A stretch of DNA of 64,000 bases from the NCBI RefSeq assembly GCF_023073915.1, contig NZ_JADPKK010000009.1, positions 62,001 through 126,000 of the forward strand, read 5' to 3'. The notes under the pieces were generated by a model, which saw nothing but the letters and a program-made list of their open reading frames with translations, made no database searches and was not told where the DNA came from. The position numbers and the translations under genes are program-made. This document shows positions 44,447-53,270 of this stretch, piece after piece. The stretch's first letter is position 1, and each line of letters begins with the position of its first letter. The stretch comes from Bradyrhizobium sp. 149. Lineage in GTDB: Bacteria; Pseudomonadota; Alphaproteobacteria; Rhizobiales; Xanthobacteraceae.

Positions 44447-46048
44447 ATGGCCGAAAAACCCAAAAAACCGCAGAAACTGAAGGCGCGGCTGCCGCGCGGG
44501 CTCGAGGATCGCGATCCCGCCGCGATCCGGGCGACGCGCGAGATGGTCGAGAAGATCCGCGCTGTCTACGAGCTCTACGGGTTCGAGCCGGTCGAGACGC
44601 CGGCGATGGAATACACCGACGCGCTCGGCAAATTCCTGCCCGACCAGGATCGTCCGAACGAGGGGGTGTTCTCGTTCCAGGACGACGACGAGCAGTGGAT
44701 CTCGCTGCGTTACGATCTGACCGCGCCGCTCGCCCGCTATGTCGGTGAGCGTTACGGGACCGACGGTCTTGTCCTGCCCTATCGCAGCTACCGCGTCGGC
44801 TACGTGTTCCGCAACGAAAAGCCCGGCCCCGGCCGCTTCCGCCAGTTCATGCAGTTCGATGCGGATACGGTCGGCTCGGCGACGCCGGCGGCGGATGCCG
44901 AGATCTGCATGATGGCGGCGGATACGATGGAAGCGCTCGGTCTCGGGGGGCAGTACGTCGTAAAGATAAACAGCCGTAAGGTACTCGATGGAGTGCTTGA
45001 AGCGGTGCGGCTGGGCGGTGATGAGAATGCAGGTAAACGTCTCACCGTCTTGCGCGCGATAGACAAACTAGATCGCCTCGGACCGCAAGGTGTGCGGGAA
45101 CTCCTCGGGGTAGGTCGCAAGGACGAGAGCGGAGACGTGACTGCGGGTGCCAATCTGGACTTTGCCCAGATTGAGTCGTTGATGGATTACGTCAACTGGA
45201 AAGTCACTGTCTATCATCACGAGATAACTCCGACCGCAGTTACGACAACGATTCGTGACACATTCCAGCCGTCGGACCGTCAGTACGATTCGGGTCTGTT
45301 GCCTTCAAACGCTGCCATATTGGATGCGCTCGAAGCGAAGTTCGGCGCGAATGACACGGTAAGGGCAGCGATAGCAGAACTTCGGTCGATCGCGGAGTTG
45401 GTTCAAGCGTCGGGTTACGAAGGTAAAATTACAATCGACCCCTCCGTCGTGCGTGGCCTCGAATATTACACCGGCCCTGTCTATGAGGTCGAACTGCTGC
45501 TCGACACCAAGGACGAGAAGGGCCGTCCGGTGCGCTTCGGCTCGGTCGGCGGCGGCGGCCGCTATGACGGCCTCGTCTCGCGCTTCCGCGGTGAGCCGGT
45601 GCCGGCAACTGGATTTTCCATCGGCGTATCGCGGCTTCAGGCCGCGCTGACGCTGCTCGGCAAGCTCGACACCCGGCCCGACTTCGGCCCGGTCGTTGTC
45701 ACCGTGTTCGACCGCGACCGCGTCGCCGACTACCAGAAGATGGTTGCAAGCCTGCGCAGCGCGGGCATTCGAGCCGAGCTCTATCTCGGCAATCCCAAGA
45801 ACATGGGCAACCAGCTTAAATATGCCGATCGTCGCAACGCGCCCTGCGTCATCATCCAGGGTTCTGACGAAAAAGCGCGCGGCGAGGTGCAGATCAAGGA
45901 TCTGATCGAGGGCGCGAAGGCGGCCGCCGCGATCGCTTCCAACCAGGAATGGCGCGAGAGCCGCCCGGCGCAGTTCTCGTGCAGCGAGGCCGATCTCGTC
46001 GCAAAAGTGCGCGAGGTGTTGGCGCGCCATGACGTGAGCTGGGGCTAG
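44447..46048 (+). CDS. hisS: Histidine-tRNA ligase
   Basis: Class II synthetase charging tRNA-His. Motif 1/2 regions [13 protein letters not shown] and [20 protein letters not shown], the histidine-specific [11 protein letters not shown] and motif 3 [13 protein letters not shown] with GFSIGVSRL are present; the anticodon-binding domain ([10 protein letters not shown] onward) ends the protein. 533 residues. The stretch 44950-45462 has codon use unlike the rest (separate entry). The ATG at 44447 begins [21 protein letters not shown] 44438 is three codons upstream. Confidence 0.95.
   Translation: MAEKPKKPQKLKARLPRGLEDRDPAAIRATREMVEKIRAVYELYGFEPVETPAMEYTDALGKFLPDQDRPNEGVFSFQDDDEQWISLRYDLTAPLARYVGERYGTDGLVLPYRSYRVGYVFRNEKPGPGRFRQFMQFDADTVGSATPAADAEICMMAADTMEALGLGGQYVVKINSRKVLDGVLEAVRLGGDENAGKRLTVLRAIDKLDRLGPQGVRELLGVGRKDESGDVTAGANLDFAQIESLMDYVNWKVTVYHHEITPTAVTTTIRDTFQPSDRQYDSGLLPSNAAILDALEAKFGANDTVRAAIAELRSIAELVQASGYEGKITIDPSVVRGLEYYTGPVYEVELLLDTKDEKGRPVRFGSVGGGGRYDGLVSRFRGEPVPATGFSIGVSRLQAALTLLGKLDTRPDFGPVVVTVFDRDRVADYQKMVASLRSAGIRAELYLGNPKNMGNQLKYADRRNAPCVIIQGSDEKARGEVQIKDLIEGAKAAAAIASNQEWRESRPAQFSCSEADLVAKVREVLARHDVSWG
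44950..45462 (+). other. Codon-usage-deviant block inside hisS (insertion domain region)
   Basis: Sixty codons from the start of this block have GC at the third position in 34 of 60; the 60 codons directly before it have 50 of 60. ATA, CTA, GTA, GGA and AAA codons appear here and are almost absent on either side. The frame stays open, and normal codon use resumes abruptly at the RGLEYYTGP motif. The block spans the part between class II motifs 2 and 3, where the HisRS insertion domain lies. Confidence 0.72.
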
Positions 46049-46065
46049 CTATTCGCTGACGCCGC

Positions 46066-46091
46066 CATGCCCGGGCTTGTCCCGGGCATCC
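46066..46091. repeat. Single-arm 'catgcccgggcttg' hairpin
   Basis: catgcccgggcttgtcccgg plus gcat is a self-complementary hairpin just after hisS, identical in its core to one arm of the repeat at 25887-25919. Confidence 0.65.
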
Positions 46092-46148
46092 GCCTCCTGT
46101 TTGATGGCGCCCGTTAACGGCCGGTGTTCGGCCCCAAGGGAGAGAAAA

Positions 46149-46352
46149 ATGCCTGAGATCACTGTCAGCATGGCCGTGGGCCGCAGCGACGAGCAGAAGG
46201 CCGGCATGATGCGCGACATCACCCAGGCGCTGGTGAAGAATCTCGGCGTCGATGCCGATGCCGTCGTCATCCAGATCAACGAAGCCCCGCTCGCCCACAA
46301 GATGAAGGGCGGCAAGACGTTTGTGGAGCGCGCGGCAGCGGCGAAGAAGTAG
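46149..46352 (+). CDS. Tautomerase (4-oxalocrotonate tautomerase family)
   Basis: A 67-residue tautomerase. The catalytic N-terminal Pro directly follows the initiator Met (MPEITVSMAVGRSDEQK), as needed for activity after Met removal. One beta-alpha-beta unit; hexamers are usual. Substrate unknown. A gggagagaaaa ribosome-binding stretch precedes it. Confidence 0.88.
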   Translation: MPEITVSMAVGRSDEQKAGMMRDITQALVKNLGVDADAVVIQINEAPLAHKMKGGKTFVERAAAAKK

Positions 46353-46378
46353 CCACTCCTGGAGCGCCAATCACAACT

Positions 46379-46428
46379 GTCGTCCCGGCCTAGTGCGCAA
46401 TTGCGCACGGGGGGCCGGGACGACACTG
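46379..46428. repeat. Palindromic repeat ('gtcgtcccggcctagtgcgc' type)
   Basis: gtcgtcccggcc and ggccgggacgac are complementary arms around a tgcgcaattgcgca palindrome. An inverted copy of the same unit lies at 47905-47952. Confidence 0.75.
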
Positions 46429-46438
46429 AGCAAGAACC

Positions 46439-46834
46439 ATGGACGCACGCGACTTCATCAAGGTCGGCATGAGCGCCGAGCGCACGCTGGTGGTACCGGT
46501 GGAGCGCACGGTCGGGCATTTCGTGCCCGGCATGCCCATGGTGTATGCGACGCCGATGATGATCCTGGAGATGGAGATGACATCGGGCGACGCGATTCGC
46601 AGCGTCCTTCAGCCGGGCTGGGTCACGGTCGGCACCGAGGTCGACATCCGGCATCTTGCAGCAGCCCTTGTCGGCGCGACGGTGCGGACGACCGCGAAGG
46701 TCGTCGCGGTCGAGCGCCGCGTCATCCGCTTCGAGGTCGAGGCGTTCGAGGGCACGCGCAAGCTCGGCGAAGGCCGTCACGCGCGCGGGCTCGTCAATGT
46801 CGCGATGTTCAACAAGCGGTTAGGGACGACGTAG
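46439..46834 (+). CDS. Hot-dog thioesterase, FlK-like family
   Basis: A 131-residue hot-dog fold thioesterase. The FlK catalytic set is conserved by spacing: Thr in VYATPMMILEMEM, Glu eight residues later, and His in VDIRHLAAA; the C-terminal GEGRHARGLVNV also fits. FlK of Streptomyces hydrolyses fluoroacetyl-CoA, but most family members are general acyl-CoA thioesterases, so the substrate is open. An acetate-type dehalogenase gene is 40 kb away, not linked. Monocistronic between repeats. Confidence 0.85.
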   Translation: MDARDFIKVGMSAERTLVVPVERTVGHFVPGMPMVYATPMMILEMEMTSGDAIRSVLQPGWVTVGTEVDIRHLAAALVGATVRTTAKVVAVERRVIRFEVEAFEGTRKLGEGRHARGLVNVAMFNKRLGTT

Positions 46835-46849
46835 GAGCCGCTTGCTCTG

Positions 46850-46955
46850 CCTCATCCTGAGGAGACCGCGCAGCGGTCGTCTCGAAGGATGGCCACAGGC
46901 GAGAGCCGGGCCTGCATGGTTCGAGACGGCGCTTCGCGCCTCCTCACCATGAGGA
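46850..46955. repeat. Palindromic repeat ('cctcatcctgaggag' type)
   Basis: The left arm cctcatcctgaggag near 46851 and the right arm ctcctcaccatgagga near 46938 are approximate complements around gcgcagcggtcgtctcgaa-type sequence. It separates the convergent thioesterase and proC genes. Confidence 0.65.
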
Positions 46956-46959
46956 TCAA

Positions 46960-47784
46960 CTACTTCGCCAGCTCCTTCGAGCGCTGCGTCGCCGCCGCGA
47001 TCGCGCGGATCATGAGATCGCGCAGGCCTGGTTCACCCATCAGCACGCCGAGGGCCGCGGCCGTGGTGCCGCCGGGGGAGGTGACGTTCTGGCGCAGCGT
47101 AGCGGAGGGCAGCTCCGACTGATGCAGAAGTTCACCCGAGCCGGCGACGGTTTCGCGCGCAAGGTTTGTCGCCAGCGCCTCGGGCAATCCCGCTTCGACG
47201 CCGGCGCGCGCGAGCTCTTCGGCGAGCAGGAACACGTACGCCGGCCCCGAGCCGGACACGGCGGTCACCGCGTCCATCAGGCTCTCCTCGTCGACCCATT
47301 CGACCGAGCCGGTGGCGCGCAGCAGCGCATCGGCCACGGCGCGTTGCTGTGCACTGACATTGTGCGCGGCGACGGCCACCGTGATGCCCCGACCGATCGC
47401 GGCCGGCGTGTTCGGCATCGCGCGTACCACCGCGCCGCCGCAGACCTCTTCAAGCGAGGCGATCGTGGTTCCCGCCATGATCGACACCACCGAGGTCTTG
47501 TCCGAGACGAATGGCTTCAACCTGGCGCCGGCCTCGCGGAACATTTGCGGCTTCACCGCGACGACGAGGGTCTCGACCGTGCCGGCCGTCGTCATGTCCG
47601 GATTGAGCGCAACCCCCTTGGCGGCAAGTGCGGTGATCTCGGGCGAGATGTGCGGATCGATCACCGCGACGCGGCGCGGGTCGAGCCCCCCCGCCAGCCA
47701 TCCGGTCAGCATCGCACCGCCCATCTTGCCGGCGCCGGCGAGCAGGATGGTGCCGGTGATGTTCTTGAGAGTGCTGTTCGTCAT
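46960..47784 (-). CDS. proC: Pyrroline-5-carboxylate reductase
   Basis: Last step of proline synthesis, reducing pyrroline-5-carboxylate with NAD(P)H. 274 residues. Rossmann motif ILLAGAGKMGGAML at the N terminus, VRAMPNTPA in the middle and the signature AVSGSGPAYVFLLAEELA through NVTSPGGTTAAAL. The ATG at 47784 begins MTNSTLKN; no good ribosome binding site is visible. YbjN gene upstream on the same strand, with a repeat between. Confidence 0.95.
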   Translation of the reverse strand: MTNSTLKNITGTILLAGAGKMGGAMLTGWLAGGLDPRRVAVIDPHISPEITALAAKGVALNPDMTTAGTVETLVVAVKPQMFREAGARLKPFVSDKTSVVSIMAGTTIASLEEVCGGAVVRAMPNTPAAIGRGITVAVAAHNVSAQQRAVADALLRATGSVEWVDEESLMDAVTAVSGSGPAYVFLLAEELARAGVEAGLPEALATNLARETVAGSGELLHQSELPSATLRQNVTSPGGTTAAALGVLMGEPGLRDLMIRAIAAATQRSKELAK

Positions 47785-47800
47785 CGCTGTTGCCACAAAA

Positions 47801-47952
47801 TCAGTGTCGTCCCGGCGGAGGCCGGGACCCATAACCACGAATGGTTTTAGTGGATGGGGTTGTTGGCAACAAGCATCGCGCGATCCGGCGAAATCACGCG
47901 GTATGGGTCCCGGCCCCCGTGCGCAATTGCGCACTAGGCCGGGACGACGATG
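47801..47952. repeat. Long palindromic repeat
   Basis: gtcgtcccggcggaggccgg near 47804 and ggccgggacgacga near 47936-47952 bracket two further complementary arms (gggacccata / tatgggtccc). The right part carries the tgcgcaattgcgca unit seen at 46379-46428 in inverted order. Confidence 0.75.
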
Positions 47953-47996
47953 ATGGAAAGTCGTGGCCCTCTCACCGCGTCGGGGAGGCGGCGTGG

Positions 47997-48497
47997 TTAC
48001 GCCTCGCCCACCGTGTCGAACATTGCCGCGTCCATGGCTTCCGTCGTGGTCTTGCCCGCCCACACCACGAACTGGAACGCCGGAAAATAGCGCTCGCAGG
48101 CGTGGATGGCGCCGGCGAGCATGGCTTCGCACTGGCCGGTGGAGGCGATGAGCCCGCCCGGCAGCACCAGGGCCTGTCGGTGCATGATCATGCCGGTGTT
48201 GGTCCACAGGTCGAAGTGCCCGACCCACAACTGCTCGTTGACCGCGGCGACGAGCCGCTGGACCTCCGGTCGTCGCGCAACCGGAATCTTCATGTCGAAC
48301 GCGCAGGCCAGATGCAGCGCCTCGATCTCGCCCATCCAGGTGAAGGAGATCTGGTAGTCGGTCCATTGTCCCTTGGAGACAATCGTGAGTTCGTCTTCGC
48401 CGGAGCGTTCGAACGGCCAGTTGTTGCTGGCAGCGATATCCTCGACCACCGCGAGCGGATGGCTTTTGGAATCGATAGTGCCTTCGAGCAGGGACAT
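47997..48497 (-). CDS. YbjN domain-containing protein
   Basis: A 166-residue soluble protein of the YbjN family, related to bacterial sensory-transduction and type III chaperone-like folds. The conserved WTDYQISFTWMGEIEALHLAC and LWTNTGMIMHRQALVLPGG segments are seen. Role is not established; co-occurrence upstream of proC is common in Rhizobiales. The ATG at 48497 (MSLLEGTIDSK) has gaggt upstream and was preferred to one 42 bases earlier. Confidence 0.87.
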   Translation of the reverse strand: MSLLEGTIDSKSHPLAVVEDIAASNNWPFERSGEDELTIVSKGQWTDYQISFTWMGEIEALHLACAFDMKIPVARRPEVQRLVAAVNEQLWVGHFDLWTNTGMIMHRQALVLPGGLIASTGQCEAMLAGAIHACERYFPAFQFVVWAGKTTTEAMDAAMFDTVGEA

Positions 48498-48954
48498 GCC
48501 GTCTCGACCTCTTGCCTTTTTGTTGTCTTTGATACGCACGCGGTTGGTCCGGCGCGCGCTCCCTTAAAGTCGTTAAGGCGATCCCTCGTAGTCGCTGTTG
48601 CGATCTCCTCGGAGTCGCTCTCGCGATCTCGGGATCAGCGCGGGCTTGTCGCGGATCAACTGATGTGATTTGCGGAATCTGCGCAACTGGCTGCCGAGTC
48701 CGTCCACAAGTCAGGACTCGTTCGTCCACAGCTCATCTCCGCCACAATTATTAACGCGGGGAGGACGAACCGGACGAAGGAGAACAAACCGGAATCGGAT
48801 TCGCCGGTGGCCCGCCAGTCGTCGATTCCGCCGCGGGCCGACTGGACCACCATCGCGGCATGGGACCATGCGGTTTTCCCATGCGGAACACGCTTGCCGC
48901 AGCCCCGAACGGGCGTCATATTTCCGTTCAGGCCGTTCATCCCGGACGGCCGAT
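48498..48954. other. Intergenic region with short degenerate tandem repeat
   Basis: Divergent spacer between the YbjN gene and the FMN riboswitch. It has three consecutive imperfect units of about 22 bp at 48568-48633 (agtcgttaaggcgatc, agtcgctgttgcgatc, agtcgctctcgcgatc cores). The remainder, to 48954, shows no gene I can support; the promoter for the riboswitch transcript must lie here. Confidence 0.6.
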
Positions 48955-49107
48955 GTTCTCAGGGCGGGGTGAAAGTCCCCACCGGCGGTAAGGGCCGAAA
49001 GGCCTAAGCCCGCGAGCGCCTTCCCCAAAGTCTGTTTCTGAGGGGAGGGGTCAGCAGATTCGGTGCAACTCCGAGGCCGACGGTTAAAGTCCGGATGAAA
49101 GAGGACG
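48955..49107 (+). promoter_or_regulatory. FMN riboswitch (RFN element)
   Basis: The conserved blocks appear in order: ttctcagggcggggtgaaag, tccccaccggcggtaa, aagcccgcgagcg, gtcagcagattcggtg, aactccgaggccgacggtta and aagtccggatgaaagaggac. Together they form the six-helix FMN aptamer. It ends 80 bp before ribH. When FMN binds, expression of ribH should fall, probably by sequestering the ribosome binding site or by termination in the gcatcgcaggatgc hairpin region downstream. Confidence 0.96.
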
Positions 49108-49186
49108 GTCGGTGGCAGACGCATCGCAGGATGCGGCTGTTTGTCGTTCCGTGTGCCCTGATTCTGGTCCTTAACTGAGGAAAGCC

Positions 49187-49765
49187 ATGAATCAGATGTT
49201 GCAAGACCCCCAAGTCCAAACTTTCCAGGTCGAAACGTCCCAACCAACCCAAACGCCGCCGCCGGTTCCACAGGATCCCGCGACGGACCATCCGCGCTTC
49301 GCCAAACCGCAGCGGGTGGCCTTCGTGCAGGCGTGCTGGCACCGCGACGTCGTCGAGGAGGCCCGCATCGCCTTCGTGAAGGAGGCGGAGGCGCGCCACC
49401 TCAATCATGTCGACGTGTTCGAGGTGCCGGGCTCGTTCGAGATCCCGCTGCATGCGCAGATCCTCGCCAAGACACGGCGCTATACCGCGATCGTCGCGGC
49501 CGGCCTCGTCGTCGACGGCGGTATCTACCGTCATGAGTTCGTCGCCGACACCGTGATCAAGGCACTGATGGACGTACAGCTGCGTACCGAGGTGCCCGTG
49601 TTCTCCGCGGTGCTGACGCCGCAGCAATTCCACGAGACCGAGGTGCACTACGATTTCTTCCGCAGGCATTTTGCCATCAAGGGCGTCGAGGTGGCGGCCG
49701 CCTGCGCGGAGACATTGCTCGGGCTCGAACGTCTGCGCGGCCAGGTCGCCGCGGGAATCGTGTAA
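49187..49765 (+). CDS. ribH: 6,7-dimethyl-8-ribityllumazine synthase, type II (RibH2)
   Basis: Penultimate step of riboflavin synthesis. A 192-residue protein with a Gln/Pro/Thr-rich N-terminal extension of about 40 residues, then the lumazine synthase core: VAFVQACWHRDVVEEARIAF, VPGSFEIPLHA and the active-site region AGLVVDGGIYRHEFVADTVI. The Trp-His in ACWH and this extended form match the type II (RibH2) branch of Rhizobiales, which forms decamers and is regulated by FMN. Strong gaggaaa before the ATG. Directly under the FMN riboswitch. Confidence 0.95.
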   Translation: MNQMLQDPQVQTFQVETSQPTQTPPPVPQDPATDHPRFAKPQRVAFVQACWHRDVVEEARIAFVKEAEARHLNHVDVFEVPGSFEIPLHAQILAKTRRYTAIVAAGLVVDGGIYRHEFVADTVIKALMDVQLRTEVPVFSAVLTPQQFHETEVHYDFFRRHFAIKGVEVAAACAETLLGLERLRGQVAAGIV

Positions 49766-49785
49766 CGCGGCGCAACGACCGTCCC

Positions 49786-49826
49786 TCATCCCGAGGAGCG
49801 CGAAGCGCGTCTCGAGGGATGAGGGG
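49786..49826. repeat. Palindromic hairpin after ribH
   Basis: ccctcatcccgaggagcgcg with aagcgcgtctcgagggatga and gggg forms a long imperfect stem (ccctcatccc / gggatgaggg). It lies between convergent ribH and the ATP-grasp gene and may terminate both. Confidence 0.75.
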
Positions 49827-49847
49827 CGATCGCTGCCGTGTTCGTCA

Positions 49848-50882
49848 TCACCCCAGCGACACCCCCGCCTTGGCGCGGCTGATCCCGAGGGTCAGAATGC
49901 GTTGAAGGAGGTCCGGATATTTGAGCCCGGCATGTTGAGCCGCCGTGGCGAATTCCTGGCTCTTGGCGATTTCAGGGTTGGGATTGGCTTCGATGAAATA
50001 CGGCGTGCCGTCGGCGGTGAGACGAAAGTCGATGCGCGCGTAGCCGTCGAGACCAAGCGTCCGGTAGATGCGTTTCGCGGCCCTCTGGATCTTGGCGGTC
50101 ACTTCCGGCGCCAGATCCTTCGCAGGCCCGTCGACGATGCCGACCTTCTCCTGATAGTCGGTGTCGTGCTTGGCCTTCTCCGTGGCGATGTGCCGTGACG
50201 AGCGGCCGCCCATGCTGCCGAATTTCAACTCCCAGACCGGCAGAACGCGTAAGCGATTGTTGCCGAGCACGCCGACGTAAAGCTCTCGTCCCTCGATGAA
50301 CTGCTCGGCGATGGCGGCGGATTCGACCCGCTCGTGGATGAAGGCAACCCGCTCCGCCAGCTTCTCGTCGGTATCGACGATCGACGCTTGCGAGATGCCG
50401 AAGGATCCATCCATGTTCAGGCTCTTGACGATCAGCGGCAGCGCAAGACGCGTCGGGCGCTTTACCTTGCGGCGCATCGGGAAGACCGCAAAAGCCGGTG
50501 CGGCAATCCGGCGGTGATGCACCAGCGTCTTGGACAAATCCTTGCCGCGCGCCAGGGTCAGGCCGCGCGGATTGCAGCCGGTATAAGCGACCTTCATCAG
50601 CTCGAGATAGCTCGCAATGTGCTGGTCAAAGGCGACGTTGTTGTGGAATTCCTCCAGCAGCGTGAAAACCACGTGCGGCTTGAACTCCTCGATCGCCTCG
50701 CGCACCGGCTTGATTTCCTCCTGCGCGCCCAATGGGCGAACCTCATGGCCCGCCGCGCGCAAGGTGCTCACTACGTCGTATTCGGTTTTCCACGCGTTGA
50801 TTTCCTGCGCGGTGTGTCCGTCGCTGGAGTCCGGCGGCACGAAGTCCGGATGCATGAGGACCAGAATGCGCAGACGTCTCAT
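49848..50882 (-). CDS. ATP-grasp ligase (D-Ala-D-Ala ligase-like), unknown substrate
   Basis: A 344-residue ATP-grasp enzyme. The N-terminal part (MRRLRILVLMHPDFVPPDSSDG) is a Rossmann-like pre-domain. The ATP-grasp core has LPLIVKSLNMDGSFGIS (ATP-binding Lys), AIAEQFIEGRELYVGVLG and the metal-binding LTADGTPYFIEANPNPEIAKSQEFA in place. It is the D-Ala-D-Ala ligase/carboxylate-amine ligase class, but a true Ddl would be expected beside mur genes. The ATG overlaps the stop of the metallopeptidase gene by 4 bp (ATGA), so the two are coupled. The product is unknown, possibly a peptide or amino acid conjugate. Confidence 0.88.
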   Translation of the reverse strand: MRRLRILVLMHPDFVPPDSSDGHTAQEINAWKTEYDVVSTLRAAGHEVRPLGAQEEIKPVREAIEEFKPHVVFTLLEEFHNNVAFDQHIASYLELMKVAYTGCNPRGLTLARGKDLSKTLVHHRRIAAPAFAVFPMRRKVKRPTRLALPLIVKSLNMDGSFGISQASIVDTDEKLAERVAFIHERVESAAIAEQFIEGRELYVGVLGNNRLRVLPVWELKFGSMGGRSSRHIATEKAKHDTDYQEKVGIVDGPAKDLAPEVTAKIQRAAKRIYRTLGLDGYARIDFRLTADGTPYFIEANPNPEIAKSQEFATAAQHAGLKYPDLLQRILTLGISRAKAGVSLG

Positions 50883-51907
50883 AGCGCGATCCATTTTCGC
50901 CGAGACGGGCCAAACATCGTGTGCATCGTCTTGGCGGTCACGAGAACGGTAAAATCGAGAACAAGCTTCGGTTCGGGACCGACGGCGCGCAGGTCCAGCT
51001 CGCGGCAGCGAGAGATCATCTCGTCGAGCACGGCATCGAGTGTAAGCTGATTCTCGCCCGTCCATCGCGCCACCAGCTGCCTGATATGGGCGCGGTGCCG
51101 CCGGATCAAGGCCGAAGCCGGCTTCGACCGGTGATGCCGCGGATCGGCCGAAAATAGCCGGGAGAGATCGCGGTCGTAGGTCTTCGGAGGTGTGAAGGTG
51201 TAGAACGCCTGCTTCTTCTTGTAGTGGGCTTCGAGCGTCTGGCTGAGCCGACCCAGCGTATCGACACGCTCCCGCGTCGTGATCAGCGGCCGCTTTCCCG
51301 CGATCTCGCCCATCAGCTCGTCGACATATTCGAGCTTCTTCAGTGCCGGCCAGCCGGCATAGCGCGTCCGCCAGTTCGAGCGCGGCCGCAGCCACACCGC
51401 AAAGGTCTCGGCGAAATCCTCGTCGGGATGGCTCTGCGCATACCACAGCCGCAGATGCTGGACGTAACGCCGGCTGGCCGGATTGGGCCGGTAATAGCGT
51501 GGATAGTGTTTCGACGAGGGGCCGAACAGTTGCTGCCAGCGCCGGCGGCGCTGCAATTGGTAGCCGTGCTGGATCGCATGGCCCGCTTCGTGACGGAGGA
51601 TGGCCATGCACTCCCGCCATGTTCCGCCCTCGACGTCGAACATCATCTTCTTCTCGAGCTTCATCAGGCGCGGATGAGCGAGATAGAACGGAATGGCGAT
51701 GCCGGGAACGCCGCCCGGACTGAACCATTCGCTCGACATCCACGTGTGCGGCCGCAGCCGGATATCCCGTTCTTCCAGCTCCTCATAGAGCGTGCTGACG
51801 CAGTCCTCGAGCCAGGTGCCCTCGACCGTAACCCTCAGGCTGGAGAGGCGTTGCTTGAGCAACTCGTCATCCGACAGCTTCTCCCAGGCAAATTTCCGGC
51901 GTGGCAT
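50879..51907 (-). CDS. Putative zinc metallopeptidase (HEAGH type)
   Basis: A 342-residue soluble protein with the zinc motif ILRHEAGHAIQHGY (HExxH) near residue 108 and a downstream candidate third ligand in DEDFAETFAVWL (Glu), as in the 'putative zinc-binding metallopeptidase' family. There is no signal peptide. The C-terminal third is helical and basic. It is coupled by a 4-bp overlap to a downstream ATP-grasp ligase gene, a pairing that suggests one enzyme builds and the other cuts or matures the same amide bond. That link is inference. Confidence 0.85.
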   Translation of the reverse strand: MPRRKFAWEKLSDDELLKQRLSSLRVTVEGTWLEDCVSTLYEELEERDIRLRPHTWMSSEWFSPGGVPGIAIPFYLAHPRLMKLEKKMMFDVEGGTWRECMAILRHEAGHAIQHGYQLQRRRRWQQLFGPSSKHYPRYYRPNPASRRYVQHLRLWYAQSHPDEDFAETFAVWLRPRSNWRTRYAGWPALKKLEYVDELMGEIAGKRPLITTRERVDTLGRLSQTLEAHYKKKQAFYTFTPPKTYDRDLSRLFSADPRHHRSKPASALIRRHRAHIRQLVARWTGENQLTLDAVLDEMISRCRELDLRAVGPEPKLVLDFTVLVTAKTMHTMFGPSRRKWIAL

Positions 51908-52002
51908 CGGGCATCCAGAGGGCAGAGATGACTCGGGATTCGGATGATGTCATGGGCGGTCGTCGGCAACAATGGGCAGCGGCGGCGGGTGAGGCCGTGG
52001 GC

Positions 52003-52082
52003 AAGGCGAAGCGTGCCCACCGTCTTCATGGCCGCAATAAAAGGTGGACACGGCGGGTTGCGCCCTTTGCCCACCCTGCGAT
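52003..52082. repeat. Palindromic intergenic repeat ('gtgggcaaggcgaagcgtgc' type)
   Basis: gtgggcaaggcg near 52006 pairs approximately with the cgccctttgcccaccctgcg right arm near 52062-52081, with caccgtc/ggacacggcg between. It follows the prs stop and precedes the peptidase gene's upstream region. This type is dispersed in Bradyrhizobium. Confidence 0.65.
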
Positions 52083-52123
52083 GTCCCGGAAGCGGGCCAG
52101 GCAAGAAATCACAAGCAAGAAAT

Positions 52124-53077
<954 letters not shown>

Positions 53078-53270
53078 GGACGCTTCCTCCCGCGCTTTGC
53101 TGGACACGATGTTCAACATCAGAGAATACCCACTGGAAGCACGGTTACGACGGGCGAGGAAATATCAGGCCGGGGGCTGCAATGGCAACCCGGGACGCTA
53201 CGTTTTCCCTGCGAAATCCCGAGTCCGGCCAACGGTTTGCCCGGAAGTTGGGCCCGTGGTTTCGCGGGGG

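Noticed and set aside
44950..45462. Intein or intron within hisS
   Set aside because: No splice-junction or nuclease motifs, and the encoded block is within the size expected for the HisRS region between motifs 2 and 3.
49848..50882. Authentic D-Ala-D-Ala ligase (ddl)
   Set aside because: Similar fold, but neighbours are a metallopeptidase instead of mur/fts genes, and the N-terminal region differs from typical Ddl; called only as Ddl-like.
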